8,964 bases of DNA from Trueperaceae bacterium. GTDB lineage: Bacteria; Deinococcota; Deinococci; Deinococcales; Trueperaceae. Under the pieces are notes generated by a model. That model was not told the origin of the DNA. It was given only the letters and a program-made list of their open reading frames with translations, and did no database searches. Positions within the stretch are counted from its first letter, which is position 1; every line of letters starts with the position of its first letter. Shown here one piece after another: positions 1 to 8,470 of the stretch. The position numbers and the translations under genes are program-made. Where the stretch lies: positions 1-8,964 of the forward strand of contig JAGXHO010000090.1 of the NCBI GenBank assembly GCA_024636105.1. The letters run 5' to 3'.

Positions 1-471
1 CTGTCGCGCGACGCCGAGCGCAACGCTGCAGCCAACGCCGACCGCTTCCCGGCCGGCGTCGACGTCGACCCGCGCGGTCGGCACGCGACGCTCGCGCTCG
101 ACCTGTTGACCGACCCCGCCGCGGCGTTGCACCACGCCGAGCTCGACGGCAGCGACCTGATCGTCCTCGATCCACCTTCGCTCGCTCGCCACAAGGGGCA
201 GCGGCACGCGGCGCTGCGTGCCTACCGGCGGCTGAACGCGGCCGCGATGGCGGCGCTGCCCGATGGCGGGCTGCTGGCGACCGCGTCGTGCACCGCGCAG
301 GTTGCACCCGACGCGTTCCGGGCGGCGCTCGCGGAGGCGGCGGTCGAAGCCGGCGTCGACGCGCGCGTTCTGCACGAGGCCGGCCACGCCGCCGACCACC
401 CCGTGCCGCTGGCGTTCCCCGAAGGGCGCTACCTCAAGTTCGTGGTGCTGCGGGTCGACCGACCGCGCTGA
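1..471 (+). CDS. RlmI-type class I SAM-dependent 23S rRNA (cytosine-C5) methyltransferase, C-terminal part
   Basis: Reading frame 1 is open from the left edge to a TGA at 469-471, giving 156 residues of a longer protein; the E. coli RlmI family is about 396 residues, so the N-terminal PUA and most of the SAM-binding region lie outside. Visible landmarks are the end of a SAM-binding motif (SRDAERNAAAN at the edge), the motif IV segment LIVLDPPSLA (DPP codons at 169-177), the ATASCTAQV segment with the conserved Ser-Cys (Cys codon 289-291), and the terminal AADHPV...FPEGRYLK block. I recall these last two features from E. coli RlmI. That enzyme makes m5C1962 in 23S rRNA; assignment of the same site here is inferred from family membership. 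The gene converges on the hydrolase at 487-1335 with only 15 nt between the stop codons. The start cannot be judged. Confidence 0.85.
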   Translation: MSRDAERNAAANADRFPAGVDVDPRGRHATLALDLLTDPAAALHHAELDGSDLIVLDPPSLARHKGQRHAALRAYRRLNAAAMAALPDGGLLATASCTAQVAPDAFRAALAEAAVEAGVDARVLHEAGHAADHPVPLAFPEGRYLKFVVLRVDRPR

Positions 472-478
472 CCCGTGG

Positions 479-511
479 CGCCCGGCTCACGCGCGGGCCG
501 GGAGCCGGGCG
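479..511. terminator. GC-rich hairpin at convergent gene ends, candidate bidirectional terminator
   Basis: Bases 479-488 (CGCCCGGCTC) and 502-511 (GAGCCGGGCG) form a perfect 10-bp inverted repeat around a 13-nt loop. It starts 8 nt after the methyltransferase stop and covers the stop codon of the convergent hydrolase (487-489), so both transcripts would run into it. There is no U-tract on either side, so it is not a classical intrinsic terminator. U-less hairpins at gene ends are often reported in high-GC actinobacteria. It could also just stabilise the 3' ends or be a chance GC palindrome. Confidence 0.5.
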
Positions 512-1335
512 TCCAGCCACGCGAGCACGTCCTCGGTGACCTGGTCGCGCAGCGGGTCGTGGAACAGCTCGTGCGGCCCGTCGGCGTACAGCTCGATCGT
601 CGCGTCGCCCCCGTGCAGCGCACGCTGCAGCTCGCCCGAGGCACCGGGCTGCGCCAAGCGGTCGTCCTTCCCATGCACGATCAGGAGCGGCACGTCCAGG
701 CGCTCGGCCTCTTCGATCGCCAGCGCGCCGTGCTTCGCCATCTGGGTGCCGAGGCGCGCCTTGACGGGGCCGTGGAAGACCGCCGGGTCCTGACGATAGG
801 CGTCCACCTCGGCGGCATCGCGCGACAACGCCGCGACGTCGATCCGCACCGTCGGAAGGCTCGGGAACGGCTCAGCGAGGCGGGCGAGAAGGGCGCGCAC
901 CCAGGCGGGCACGTCGGTCCCGTCGCGCAGCGCCGGTGAGGAGAGCACGAGCAGGTCGGCGCGCACGGCGTCGGTCTCCAGCGCGCGGGCGGCGACCACG
1001 CCCCCCAGCGAGTGGCCGAACAGCACGAGCGGCGCCTCCGGGTGCCAGGCACGGACCGTGGCGACGAACTGCGCGAGGTCGCCGATCAGGTCCTCGAAGC
1101 GCCGCACCTGGGCGCGCGGACCCTGGGCGTAGCCGTGCCCGCGCTGGTCGTAGCCATGGACCGCGTAGCCGGCGCGCACGAACCGGGTCGCGAGCGCGTC
1201 GTACCGGCCGACGTGCTCGCCGAGGCCGTGGACCAGCACGATCGACGCACGCGGCGCGTCGTCGTCGGGCAGCCACGCCCGCGTGGGCAGCTTGAGCCCG
1301 TCAGCGGCGACGATGCGATCGGAGGCGGTGCGCAC
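487..1335 (-). CDS. alpha/beta hydrolase of the monoacylglycerol lipase (serine aminopeptidase S33 / Hydrolase_4) type
   Basis: This 282-residue protein is a complete alpha/beta-hydrolase of the lysophospholipase/monoacylglycerol lipase kind. The oxyanion-hole motif HGLGEHVGRY is at residues 36-45. The nucleophile elbow GHSLGG at 107-112 gives Ser109. The acid is probably Asp225 in HGKDDRL, and the base His255 in GPHELFH. Their spacing agrees with the triad I remember for mycobacterial Rv0183 (Ser110, Asp226, His256), and the segment SRDAAEVDAY also resembles that enzyme. The likely reaction is hydrolysis of monoacylglycerols or similar short esters. No signal peptide is seen, so it is probably cytosolic. 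The start is GTG (1335-1333), preceded by GAGG with an 8-nt spacer. It lies 15 nt after purS and is the last gene of the minus-strand unit. A role in purine synthesis is not suggested by the protein itself. The exact substrate is unknown. Confidence 0.85.
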   Translation of the reverse strand: MRTASDRIVAADGLKLPTRAWLPDDDAPRASIVLVHGLGEHVGRYDALATRFVRAGYAVHGYDQRGHGYAQGPRAQVRRFEDLIGDLAQFVATVRAWHPEAPLVLFGHSLGGVVAARALETDAVRADLLVLSSPALRDGTDVPAWVRALLARLAEPFPSLPTVRIDVAALSRDAAEVDAYRQDPAVFHGPVKARLGTQMAKHGALAIEEAERLDVPLLIVHGKDDRLAQPGASGELQRALHGGDATIELYADGPHELFHDPLRDQVTEDVLAWLDARLPARA

Positions 1336-1350
1336 GGCGGTCGCCTCGCC

Positions 1351-1620
1351 TCAGCCGGGCGCGGCGGGCGCCACCTCGTGCAGTTCGAAGGTGGCGTCCT
1401 CCATGACCGGGTTCGAAAGCACCCGCTCGACGACGCGCGCCAGCTGCGCCTCGACCTCGGCGCGCTCGCCCGTGAGCGAGAGCTCGATGCGCTTTCCCAC
1501 GCGCAGGTCGCCGACGTTGGCGTGCCCCAAGCGATGGAGGGTGGCTTCGACCGCGCGCCCCTGCGGATCGAGGATGGCGCGGCGCAGCATCACGTTCACG
1601 ACGGCGCGGAACTCAGGCAT
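1351..1620 (-). CDS. purS: phosphoribosylformylglycinamidine (FGAM) synthase subunit PurS
   Basis: This 89-residue protein matches PurS, the small subunit that bridges PurL and the glutaminase PurQ in the three-part FGAM synthase (FGAR + ATP + glutamine to FGAM, step 4 of purine synthesis, cytosol). Recognisable parts are [16 protein letters not shown] at residues 17-32, the VGKRIEL strand near 41-47, and [12 protein letters not shown] close to the C-terminus; length is near the usual 80-85. The ATG at 1620-1618 overlaps the 3' end of purC by 8 nt. GAGGAG on the minus strand (plus-strand 1628-1633) sits 7 nt before it inside purC, a strong ribosome binding site that settles the start. PurQ and PurL, which normally follow, do not: the next gene is a lipase-like hydrolase, so the partners must be elsewhere. 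Confidence 0.95.
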   Translation of the reverse strand: MPEFRAVVNVMLRRAILDPQGRAVEATLHRLGHANVGDLRVGKRIELSLTGERAEVEAQLARVVERVLSNPVMEDATFELHEVAPAAPG

Positions 1621-2434
1621 CGGCGGGCTCCTCGTGGAGATGGTCGTGGTCGTCGTACTCGGGGAGGTCGAGCTCGGCGCCGACGCTGGCTTCGAGCCGC
1701 CGACGCACCTCCTGGTAGGCCTCTTCGACCTTCCCGAGGTCGCGGCGGAAGCGGTCCTTGTCGAGCTTCTCGCCGGTCTCGGCGTCCCACAGCCGGCACG
1801 TATCGGGGCTGATCTCGTCGGCCAGCACCATGCGGCCATCGGCATCGACCCCGAACTCGAGCTTGAAGTCGACGAGGTCGAGCCCCGCCACCGCGAAGCG
1901 CGCGACCAGGAAGTCGTTCACCGCCGCCGCGAGGTCGAACAGCTCCTCGAGCTCGTCTTCGGTGGCGTGGCCGAGGGCCACCGCGGTGGCCGCGTTCATC
2001 GGCGGGTCGCCGAGCGTGTCGGACTTGAGGCAAAACTCGATCACGTTCGGGTCGAGCGGCAAACCCTCCTCCACGCCGTAGCGCTTGGCGAAGGTGCCCG
2101 CGGTGCGGTTGCGCACGATGACCTCGACCGGGACGATGCGCACGTGCTCGACGAGCTGGTCGCGCGGCCCGAGGATCTCGATGAAGTGGGTGGGCACGCC
2201 GAAGCCTTCGAGCTCCTGGTACAGCAGCGCGGTGATCGCGTTGTTCACCTCGCCCTTGCCGACCACGGTGCCCCGTTTCTCGGCGTTGAAGGCGGTGGCG
2301 TCGTCCTTGTAGTGCACGACCACCCGTCGAGGGTCGTCGGTGGCGAAGACCTGCTTGGCCTTCCCTTCGTACAGCAGTTCGCGTAGCGCGGGGGGATTCA
2401 CGAGGGGAGGATACCGCCGCCCGGCCGCCGGCAT
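1613..2434 (-). CDS. purC: SAICAR synthetase (phosphoribosylaminoimidazole-succinocarboxamide synthase) PurC
   Basis: PurC joins aspartate to CAIR with ATP to make SAICAR, step 8 of purine synthesis in the cytosol; PurB, encoded just upstream, acts on the product. Motifs in order from the N-terminus are [42 protein letters not shown] (family signature 1), [23 protein letters not shown] (signature 2) and [14 protein letters not shown]. This is the short Bacillus/E. coli-type enzyme. The ATG at 2434-2432 makes TGATG with the purB stop and gives 273 residues; a GTG at 2401-2399 would give 262 and begin closer to where homologues start. Neither has a clear Shine-Dalgarno sequence. I favour the ATG because of coupling, with modest certainty. 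The C-terminus carries an extra acidic, His-rich tail ([15 protein letters not shown]) beyond the usual end near 240 residues. Confidence 0.93.
   Translation of the reverse strand: MPAAGRRYPPLVNPPALRELLYEGKAKQVFATDDPRRVVVHYKDDATAFNAEKRGTVVGKGEVNNAITALLYQELEGFGVPTHFIEILGPRDQLVEHVRIVPVEVIVRNRTAGTFAKRYGVEEGLPLDPNVIEFCLKSDTLGDPPMNAATAVALGHATEDELEELFDLAAAVNDFLVARFAVAGLDLVDFKLEFGVDADGRMVLADEISPDTCRLWDAETGEKLDKDRFRRDLGKVEEAYQEVRRRLEASVGAELDLPEYDDHDHLHEEPADA
1628..1633 (-). promoter_or_regulatory. ribosome binding site of purS (GAGGAG)
   Basis: Read on the minus strand this is GAGGAG, 7 nt before the purS ATG and located inside purC. It decides the purS start and implies that purS can be initiated directly as well as by coupling to purC. 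Confidence 0.75.
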
Positions 2435-3738
2435 CACAGGCCGAAGCGGGCGTACACCGCTTCGACGTGGCGCAGGTACCACGCCGGGTCGAAGGCGTCG
2501 GCCAACGCCGCGGCCTCCAGCGTGCAGCCCGGGTCCTCGGCGAGCACGTCCTGCAGCGGCCGCCCGGTGTCCCAGGTGCGCAAGCTGGCGCGCTGCACCA
2601 CCTCGTACGCGGCCTCGCGCGCCAGACCCTGGTCGATGAGCGCGTGCAGGACGCGCTGCGAGTAGACCAGGCCGTGCAGCGCGTCGAGGTTGGCGCGCAT
2701 CCGATCGGGGTACGTGATCAGGTCGCGCAGCACCCGCGTGAGCCGCCGAACGCCGTACGAGGCGACGGTCGTGGCGTCCGGGAGCACCACCCGTTCCACC
2801 GCCGAGTGGCTGATGTCGCGCTCGTGCCACAGCACGACGTCCTCGAGGCCCGCCGACGCGTACGCCCGCAGCAGGCGCGCGACGCCGGTCAGGTTCTCGG
2901 TGGCGATCGGGTTCTTCTTGTGCGGCATCGAAGAGCTGCCGGTCTGCCCCTTGGCGAAACCCTCCTGCGCCTCGCGCACCTCGCTGCGCTGGAGGTGGCG
3001 GACCTCGGTCGCGATCCGCTCGATGCTGGTGCCCAACACCGCGAGCGCGTTCAGGAGCTCCGCATGACGGTCCCGGGCGACGGTCTGGTTGGTCACGGGG
3101 TCGACCGCGAGGCCCAGGCGCTCGGCGACCGCCGCCTCCACCTCGGGCGGCACGTGCGCGTAGGTGCCGACGGACCCGGAGAGCATGGCGACGGCCACGC
3201 CGTCGCGCGCCCGCTCGAGGCGGTCCAGGTCGCGGCCGAGCGCCGCGTAGAAGTTGAGGAACTTGAGCCCGAAGGTCATCGGCTCGGCGTGGATGCCGTG
3301 GGTGCGGCCGATGCACGGGGTGGCGCGGTGCTCCACCGCGAGCCGCCGCACCTGGGCGCGCAGCGCGCGCACGTCGTCGAGGACGAGCGCAAGCCCCTTG
3401 GCCAGGGTCACGTTCTGGGACGTGTCGACGACGTCGGTGCTCGTGAGCCCCAGGTGCACGAAGCGCGCCTCGGGGCCGAGGCGCTCGGTGAGGGCGCGGG
3501 TGAAGGCGACGATGTCGTGGCGAGTGACGGCCTCGAGCTCGGCGACGCGCTCGGCGAAGGCCTCGTCGAGCGGCTGCGCGGCCGCCGCGGCGCGGAGCCG
3601 CGCGCCGACGCCGGCCGGCACCTCGCCCAGCGCTTCCCACGCCTCGGTAGCGGCGAGCTCGACCTCGAGCCAGGTGCGGTACTTCTCGGCCTCGCTCCAC
3701 AGGACCGTCATCTCGGGGGTGGCGTAGCGGGCGATCAT
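2434..3738 (-). CDS. purB: adenylosuccinate lyase PurB
   Basis: PurB is a fumarase/aspartase-superfamily homotetrameric lyase. It releases fumarate from SAICAR (giving AICAR) and from adenylosuccinate (giving AMP). At 434 residues it has the length of the Bacillus-type enzyme. Motifs are RHDIVAF at 73-79, [13 protein letters not shown] at 95-107, [14 protein letters not shown] at 144-157 with the Thr-His pair at 146-147, and the family signature [11 protein letters not shown] at 267-277, whose flexible serine loop supplies the catalytic base. No residue expected for activity seems missing. The ATG at 3738-3736 shares ATGA with the stop of the preceding dehydrogenase gene (4-nt overlap), and its own stop makes TGATG with the likely purC start, so it is translated as part of a coupled unit. 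No strong Shine-Dalgarno sequence is seen ahead of it, in keeping with coupling. Confidence 0.96.
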   Translation of the reverse strand: MIARYATPEMTVLWSEAEKYRTWLEVELAATEAWEALGEVPAGVGARLRAAAAAQPLDEAFAERVAELEAVTRHDIVAFTRALTERLGPEARFVHLGLTSTDVVDTSQNVTLAKGLALVLDDVRALRAQVRRLAVEHRATPCIGRTHGIHAEPMTFGLKFLNFYAALGRDLDRLERARDGVAVAMLSGSVGTYAHVPPEVEAAVAERLGLAVDPVTNQTVARDRHAELLNALAVLGTSIERIATEVRHLQRSEVREAQEGFAKGQTGSSSMPHKKNPIATENLTGVARLLRAYASAGLEDVVLWHERDISHSAVERVVLPDATTVASYGVRRLTRVLRDLITYPDRMRANLDALHGLVYSQRVLHALIDQGLAREAAYEVVQRASLRTWDTGRPLQDVLAEDPGCTLEAAALADAFDPAWYLRHVEAVYARFGL

Positions 3739-4682
3739 GCCGGGACGCTACCACCGCCGTCCGCGAGCAGCCGGACCACCGCCAGGTCCTCCAGCGCCAA
3801 CCCGACCGACTTGAAGAGCGTCGGTCGGTCGGTCGCGCGCGCGACGCGGCCGGCCAAGACGTCCGCGAGGTCGCCGGCCACGGCGTCCCACGACCAACCC
3901 TCGGCCGCGGCCCGGACCAGGTCGCCAGCCTCCGCGCGCGCGGCCCGGCGGTCGTCGACGACCACCTGCGCTCGGCGCACCGCCTCAGCGTCGACCTCGC
4001 GCATGGTCGGCAGGAAGGCGCCGACCAGGTCGACGTGCTGCCCGGCGCGCAACCAGGACCCCTCGACGAGCGTCGCTTGCGACGTGGTCGCGACGCTGAC
4101 GACATCGGCGGCGCGCACCGCGGCCTCGAGGTCCTCGGCCACCGCCACCGCCGGGCGCGCGGGCAGGCCCTCGAGATCGGCGAGGATCGCCGCCACGGTG
4201 GCCTCGGCGCGCTCCGGACGCCGACCCCACACCCACACGGTCTCGTACGGACGCACCTGCAGGTGGGCGCGCGCCATCCACGGCGCCAGCGCCCCGGTGC
4301 CCACGACGAGCAGCGCGCGTGGCGAGGGCGCGGCGAGCACGTCGGCGGCGAGCGCCGAGACGGCGGAGGTGCGGAGCTTGGTGAGCAACCCCGCCTCGGT
4401 CGCGAGCGTCGGTGCGCCGTCGGGCCCCATGAGCGTGTACCAGGCCTGGACGCTCGGCCGGCCCGCCGCGGCGTTGGCCGGCAGCACGCTCACCTGCTTC
4501 ACGCCGAACCAGCCGTCGTCGCTGGCGCAGGGCATCGTCAGCCAGGCGCCGCCATCGGGAGCTTCGAGCTGCACGCGCTCGGCGACGCGGTAGCGGGCGG
4601 GGTCATGGAACGCGGCGCGAAGGGCGTCGAAGACGTCGTCCCAGGCGAGCCGCGCGACGTCGTGGTCGCGGAGGAGGCGCAT
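3735..4682 (-). CDS. ornithine cyclodeaminase / mu-crystallin family dehydrogenase, possibly a delta1-pyrroline-2-carboxylate reductase
   Basis: This 315-residue protein belongs to the ornithine cyclodeaminase/mu-crystallin family of NAD(P)-dependent imine-forming or imine-reducing enzymes. Carboxylate-binding residues are visible as Lys62 in FGVKQVSV and Arg104 in [18 protein letters not shown]. The Rossmann loop is [10 protein letters not shown] at 126-135, with WGRRPERAE at 152-160 after the second strand. The C-terminal [14 protein letters not shown] at 288-301 is typical. True ornithine cyclodeaminase has a catalytic Asp in a GGDCP-like loop (Asp228 in Pseudomonas putida); here the loop is [12 protein letters not shown], with Phe223 at that place. 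From memory, a GAF.P.MRE loop occurs in relatives annotated as delta1-pyrroline-2-carboxylate reductases, so that activity is more likely than cyclisation of ornithine. Start: ATG 4682-4680, with no Shine-Dalgarno but a TANNNT box 5 nt ahead. It is first in the pur unit and overlaps purB by 4 nt. Confidence 0.87.
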   Translation of the reverse strand: MRLLRDHDVARLAWDDVFDALRAAFHDPARYRVAERVQLEAPDGGAWLTMPCASDDGWFGVKQVSVLPANAAAGRPSVQAWYTLMGPDGAPTLATEAGLLTKLRTSAVSALAADVLAAPSPRALLVVGTGALAPWMARAHLQVRPYETVWVWGRRPERAEATVAAILADLEGLPARPAVAVAEDLEAAVRAADVVSVATTSQATLVEGSWLRAGQHVDLVGAFLPTMREVDAEAVRRAQVVVDDRRAARAEAGDLVRAAAEGWSWDAVAGDLADVLAGRVARATDRPTLFKSVGLALEDLAVVRLLADGGGSVPA

Positions 4683-4687
4683 GCCGC

Positions 4688-4693
4688 AGGGTA
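4688..4693 (-). promoter_or_regulatory. candidate -10 box (TACCCT) for the dehydrogenase-pur unit, leaderless mRNA
   Basis: On the minus strand TACCCT ends 5 nt before the ATG at 4682. This would place the transcription start at or next to the start codon, as in leaderless actinobacterial mRNAs, and explains the absence of a Shine-Dalgarno sequence. No good -35 is seen, so the call rests on spacing alone. Confidence 0.4.
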
Positions 4694-4772
4694 CCGGTCG
4701 GTGCGCCCGAGCGTGCCGCAGGACGCCTGGGCACCGGCCAAGCGCCCGGTCCGGCGTACCAGGGGCGAGTGG

Positions 4773-4778
4773 TAGACT
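4773..4778 (+). promoter_or_regulatory. candidate -10 box (TAGACT) for gyrA
   Basis: TAGACT in the context GAGTGGTAGACTGG resembles actinobacterial -10 elements (4 of 6 to TATAAT). A start near 4785 would give gyrA a leader of about 93 nt. No recognisable -35 lies 16-18 nt upstream. It is about 80 nt from the oppositely directed box for the pur unit, so this 195-nt intergenic region is a divergent promoter region. Confidence 0.4.
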
Positions 4779-4788
4779 GGCCCGTTGC

Positions 4789-4806
4789 CGCGGCGTCCAC
4801 GCCGCG
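4789..4806 (+). other. small GC hairpin at the start of the predicted gyrA leader
   Basis: CGCGGCG (4789-4795) and CGCCGCG (4800-4806) are perfect complements around the loop TCCA, giving a 7-bp all-GC stem just after the predicted transcription start. It may protect the 5' end of the mRNA or be chance in GC-rich DNA. It is too far from the ribosome binding site at 4865-4870 to block it directly. Confidence 0.3.
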
Positions 4807-4864
4807 CGGACCACAGCGCGCCGACCGCACCGAAGCACGCCTCGAGGCGATCCGTGCGCCCCGC

Positions 4865-4870
4865 AGGAGG
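4865..4870 (+). promoter_or_regulatory. ribosome binding site of gyrA (AGGAGG)
   Basis: A perfect AGGAGG lies 7 nt before the TTG at 4878 and decides that start, against an in-frame TTG 93 nt upstream (4785) that has no such site. It is among the strongest Shine-Dalgarno sequences in the window and offsets the weak start codon. Confidence 0.85.
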
Positions 4871-4877
4871 GGCCCCC

Positions 4878-7441
<2,564 letters not shown>

Positions 7442-7445
<4 letters not shown>

Positions 7446-8377
7446 CGCTGCGGCCGAGCATCGTGCTCGACTGCGACCCGGGCCACGACGACGCGATCGC
7501 GATCGCCGTGGCGGGGCGGCACACCGACCTCCTCGGCATCACCACCGTGGCCGGCAACGTGCCGATCGAGCTCACCACCCGCAACGCCCTGGCGATGGTG
7601 GCGGTGCTCGGGCTCGGCGTGCCGGTGCACCGCGGCAGTGCCCGCCCGCTGGTGGCGGAACCGCGGACCGCCGAGTTCATCCATGGCGCCTCCGGGCTCG
7701 CTGGCCCCACGCTCCCGGAGGCGTTGCCCGAGCTCGCCTCCGAGGACGCGGTCGGCTTCCTGATCGATGCAGTGCGATCGAAGCCGGGTCAGGTGTGGAT
7801 CGTCGCCACCGGACCGCTGACCAACGTCGCCACGGCGCTGCAGGCCGCGCCCGACCTCGCCGAGGCGCTGGCCGGCATCGCGCTCATGGGCGGTGGCATC
7901 CCGTTCGGCAACGTCACGCCGGCTGCAGAGTTCAACGTCCTGGTCGATCCCGAAGCCGCCGACGTCGTCTTCCGCAGCGGCGCCCGGCTCATCATGGCGG
8001 GCCTCAACGTCACGCACCAGTGGCGGATGGGGCCGGACGAGGTCGCGCGGGTGCGCGCCACCGGCGGCCGCGTCGCCGGTTTCTGCGCCGAGCTGCTCGC
8101 CTTCTACGGAGCCGCCTACGCGCGCGCCTTCTCGGGCGTCGCGGAGGGTCCGCTGCACGACCCGTGCGCGGTCCTCGCGCTCACCCATCCGCACCTGTTC
8201 GACGTCGTGCCGCACCACGTGGTGATCGAGCTCACCGGCACCCACACGCGCGGCATGACCGTCGCCGATCTGCGCGGCGTGCACCACGCGGCGCCCGCCA
8301 ACGTCGAGGTGCTCACCCGCATCGACGCCGCCGCCGCCACCGACCTGCTCGTCGATACGATCGCCAGCTACCCCTGA
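7442..8377 (+). CDS. nucleoside hydrolase (inosine-uridine preferring, IUNH family group I)
   Basis: This 311-residue protein cleaves the N-glycosidic bond of ribonucleosides to free base and ribose, a cytosolic salvage reaction that needs Ca2+. The N-terminal Asp cluster DCDPGHDDA is at 10-18, giving the metal-binding aspartates Asp10, Asp16 and Asp17. TTVAGN gives Asn39, ATGPLTNVA is at 122-130, and [18 protein letters not shown] is at 156-173 with ribose-contacting Glu163 and Asn165. The catalytic-site HDP at 239-241 has both His and Asp, as in the group I enzymes (Crithidia IU-NH, E. coli YeiK/YbeK). All expected active-site residues are present. Base preference (inosine, uridine, cytidine) cannot be read from the sequence. 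It begins with TTG overlapping the gyrA stop by 4 nt (TTGA), so it shares the gyrA transcript. No good terminator hairpin is visible in the 93 nt that follow. Confidence 0.94.
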
Positions 8378-8457
8378 GGGCACCGGTCGAGGGCATCCGA
8401 CGCGGCCCCACGGCGTGCGCGAACCCGGCCCCTACCGCCCCACGCCCGCCGCTTGGG

Positions 8458-8463
8458 TACGAT
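8458..8463 (+). promoter_or_regulatory. candidate -10 box (TACGAT) of ftsE, leaderless mRNA
   Basis: TACGAT in the context TTGGGTACGAT ends 7 nt before the GTG at 8471, so the transcript would begin at or next to that codon. No Shine-Dalgarno sequence exists ahead of either possible start. The box overlaps the upstream ATG (8462-8464), which would then not be transcribed. No clear -35 is visible. Confidence 0.5.
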
Positions 8464-8470
8464 GCCCTCG

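Noticed and set aside
1012..2386. Two plus-strand open frames opposite the hydrolase, purS and purC
   Set aside because: They are antisense shadows of recognised genes with intact family motifs, and they show no family signature of their own.
2435..4105. Long minus-strand extension upstream of purC, in frame with it
   Set aside because: It is Arg/Ala-rich out-of-frame reading of purB and the dehydrogenase gene. PurC homology starts only near 2401-2434, where a start overlaps the purB stop.
2467..4593. Plus-strand open frame of 708 codons opposite purB and the dehydrogenase gene
   Set aside because: The composition (Arg, His, Val, Gly-rich, then Ser/Thr/Ala-rich) is that of an antisense shadow. 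No motif or ribosome binding site was found, and purB and the dehydrogenase are secure on the other strand.
4690..4760. Operator formed by GGTACC and GCACCGG-like repeats in the divergent intergenic region
   Set aside because: The pairings are short and imperfect, and equally likely in DNA of this base composition. It is mentioned only as a lead within the promoter-region finding.
8378..8457. Possible terminator after the nucleoside hydrolase
   Set aside because: Only 4-5 bp GC pairings could be found, without a U-tract. I see no convincing terminator here, although the ftsE promoter implies that a transcription boundary would be useful.
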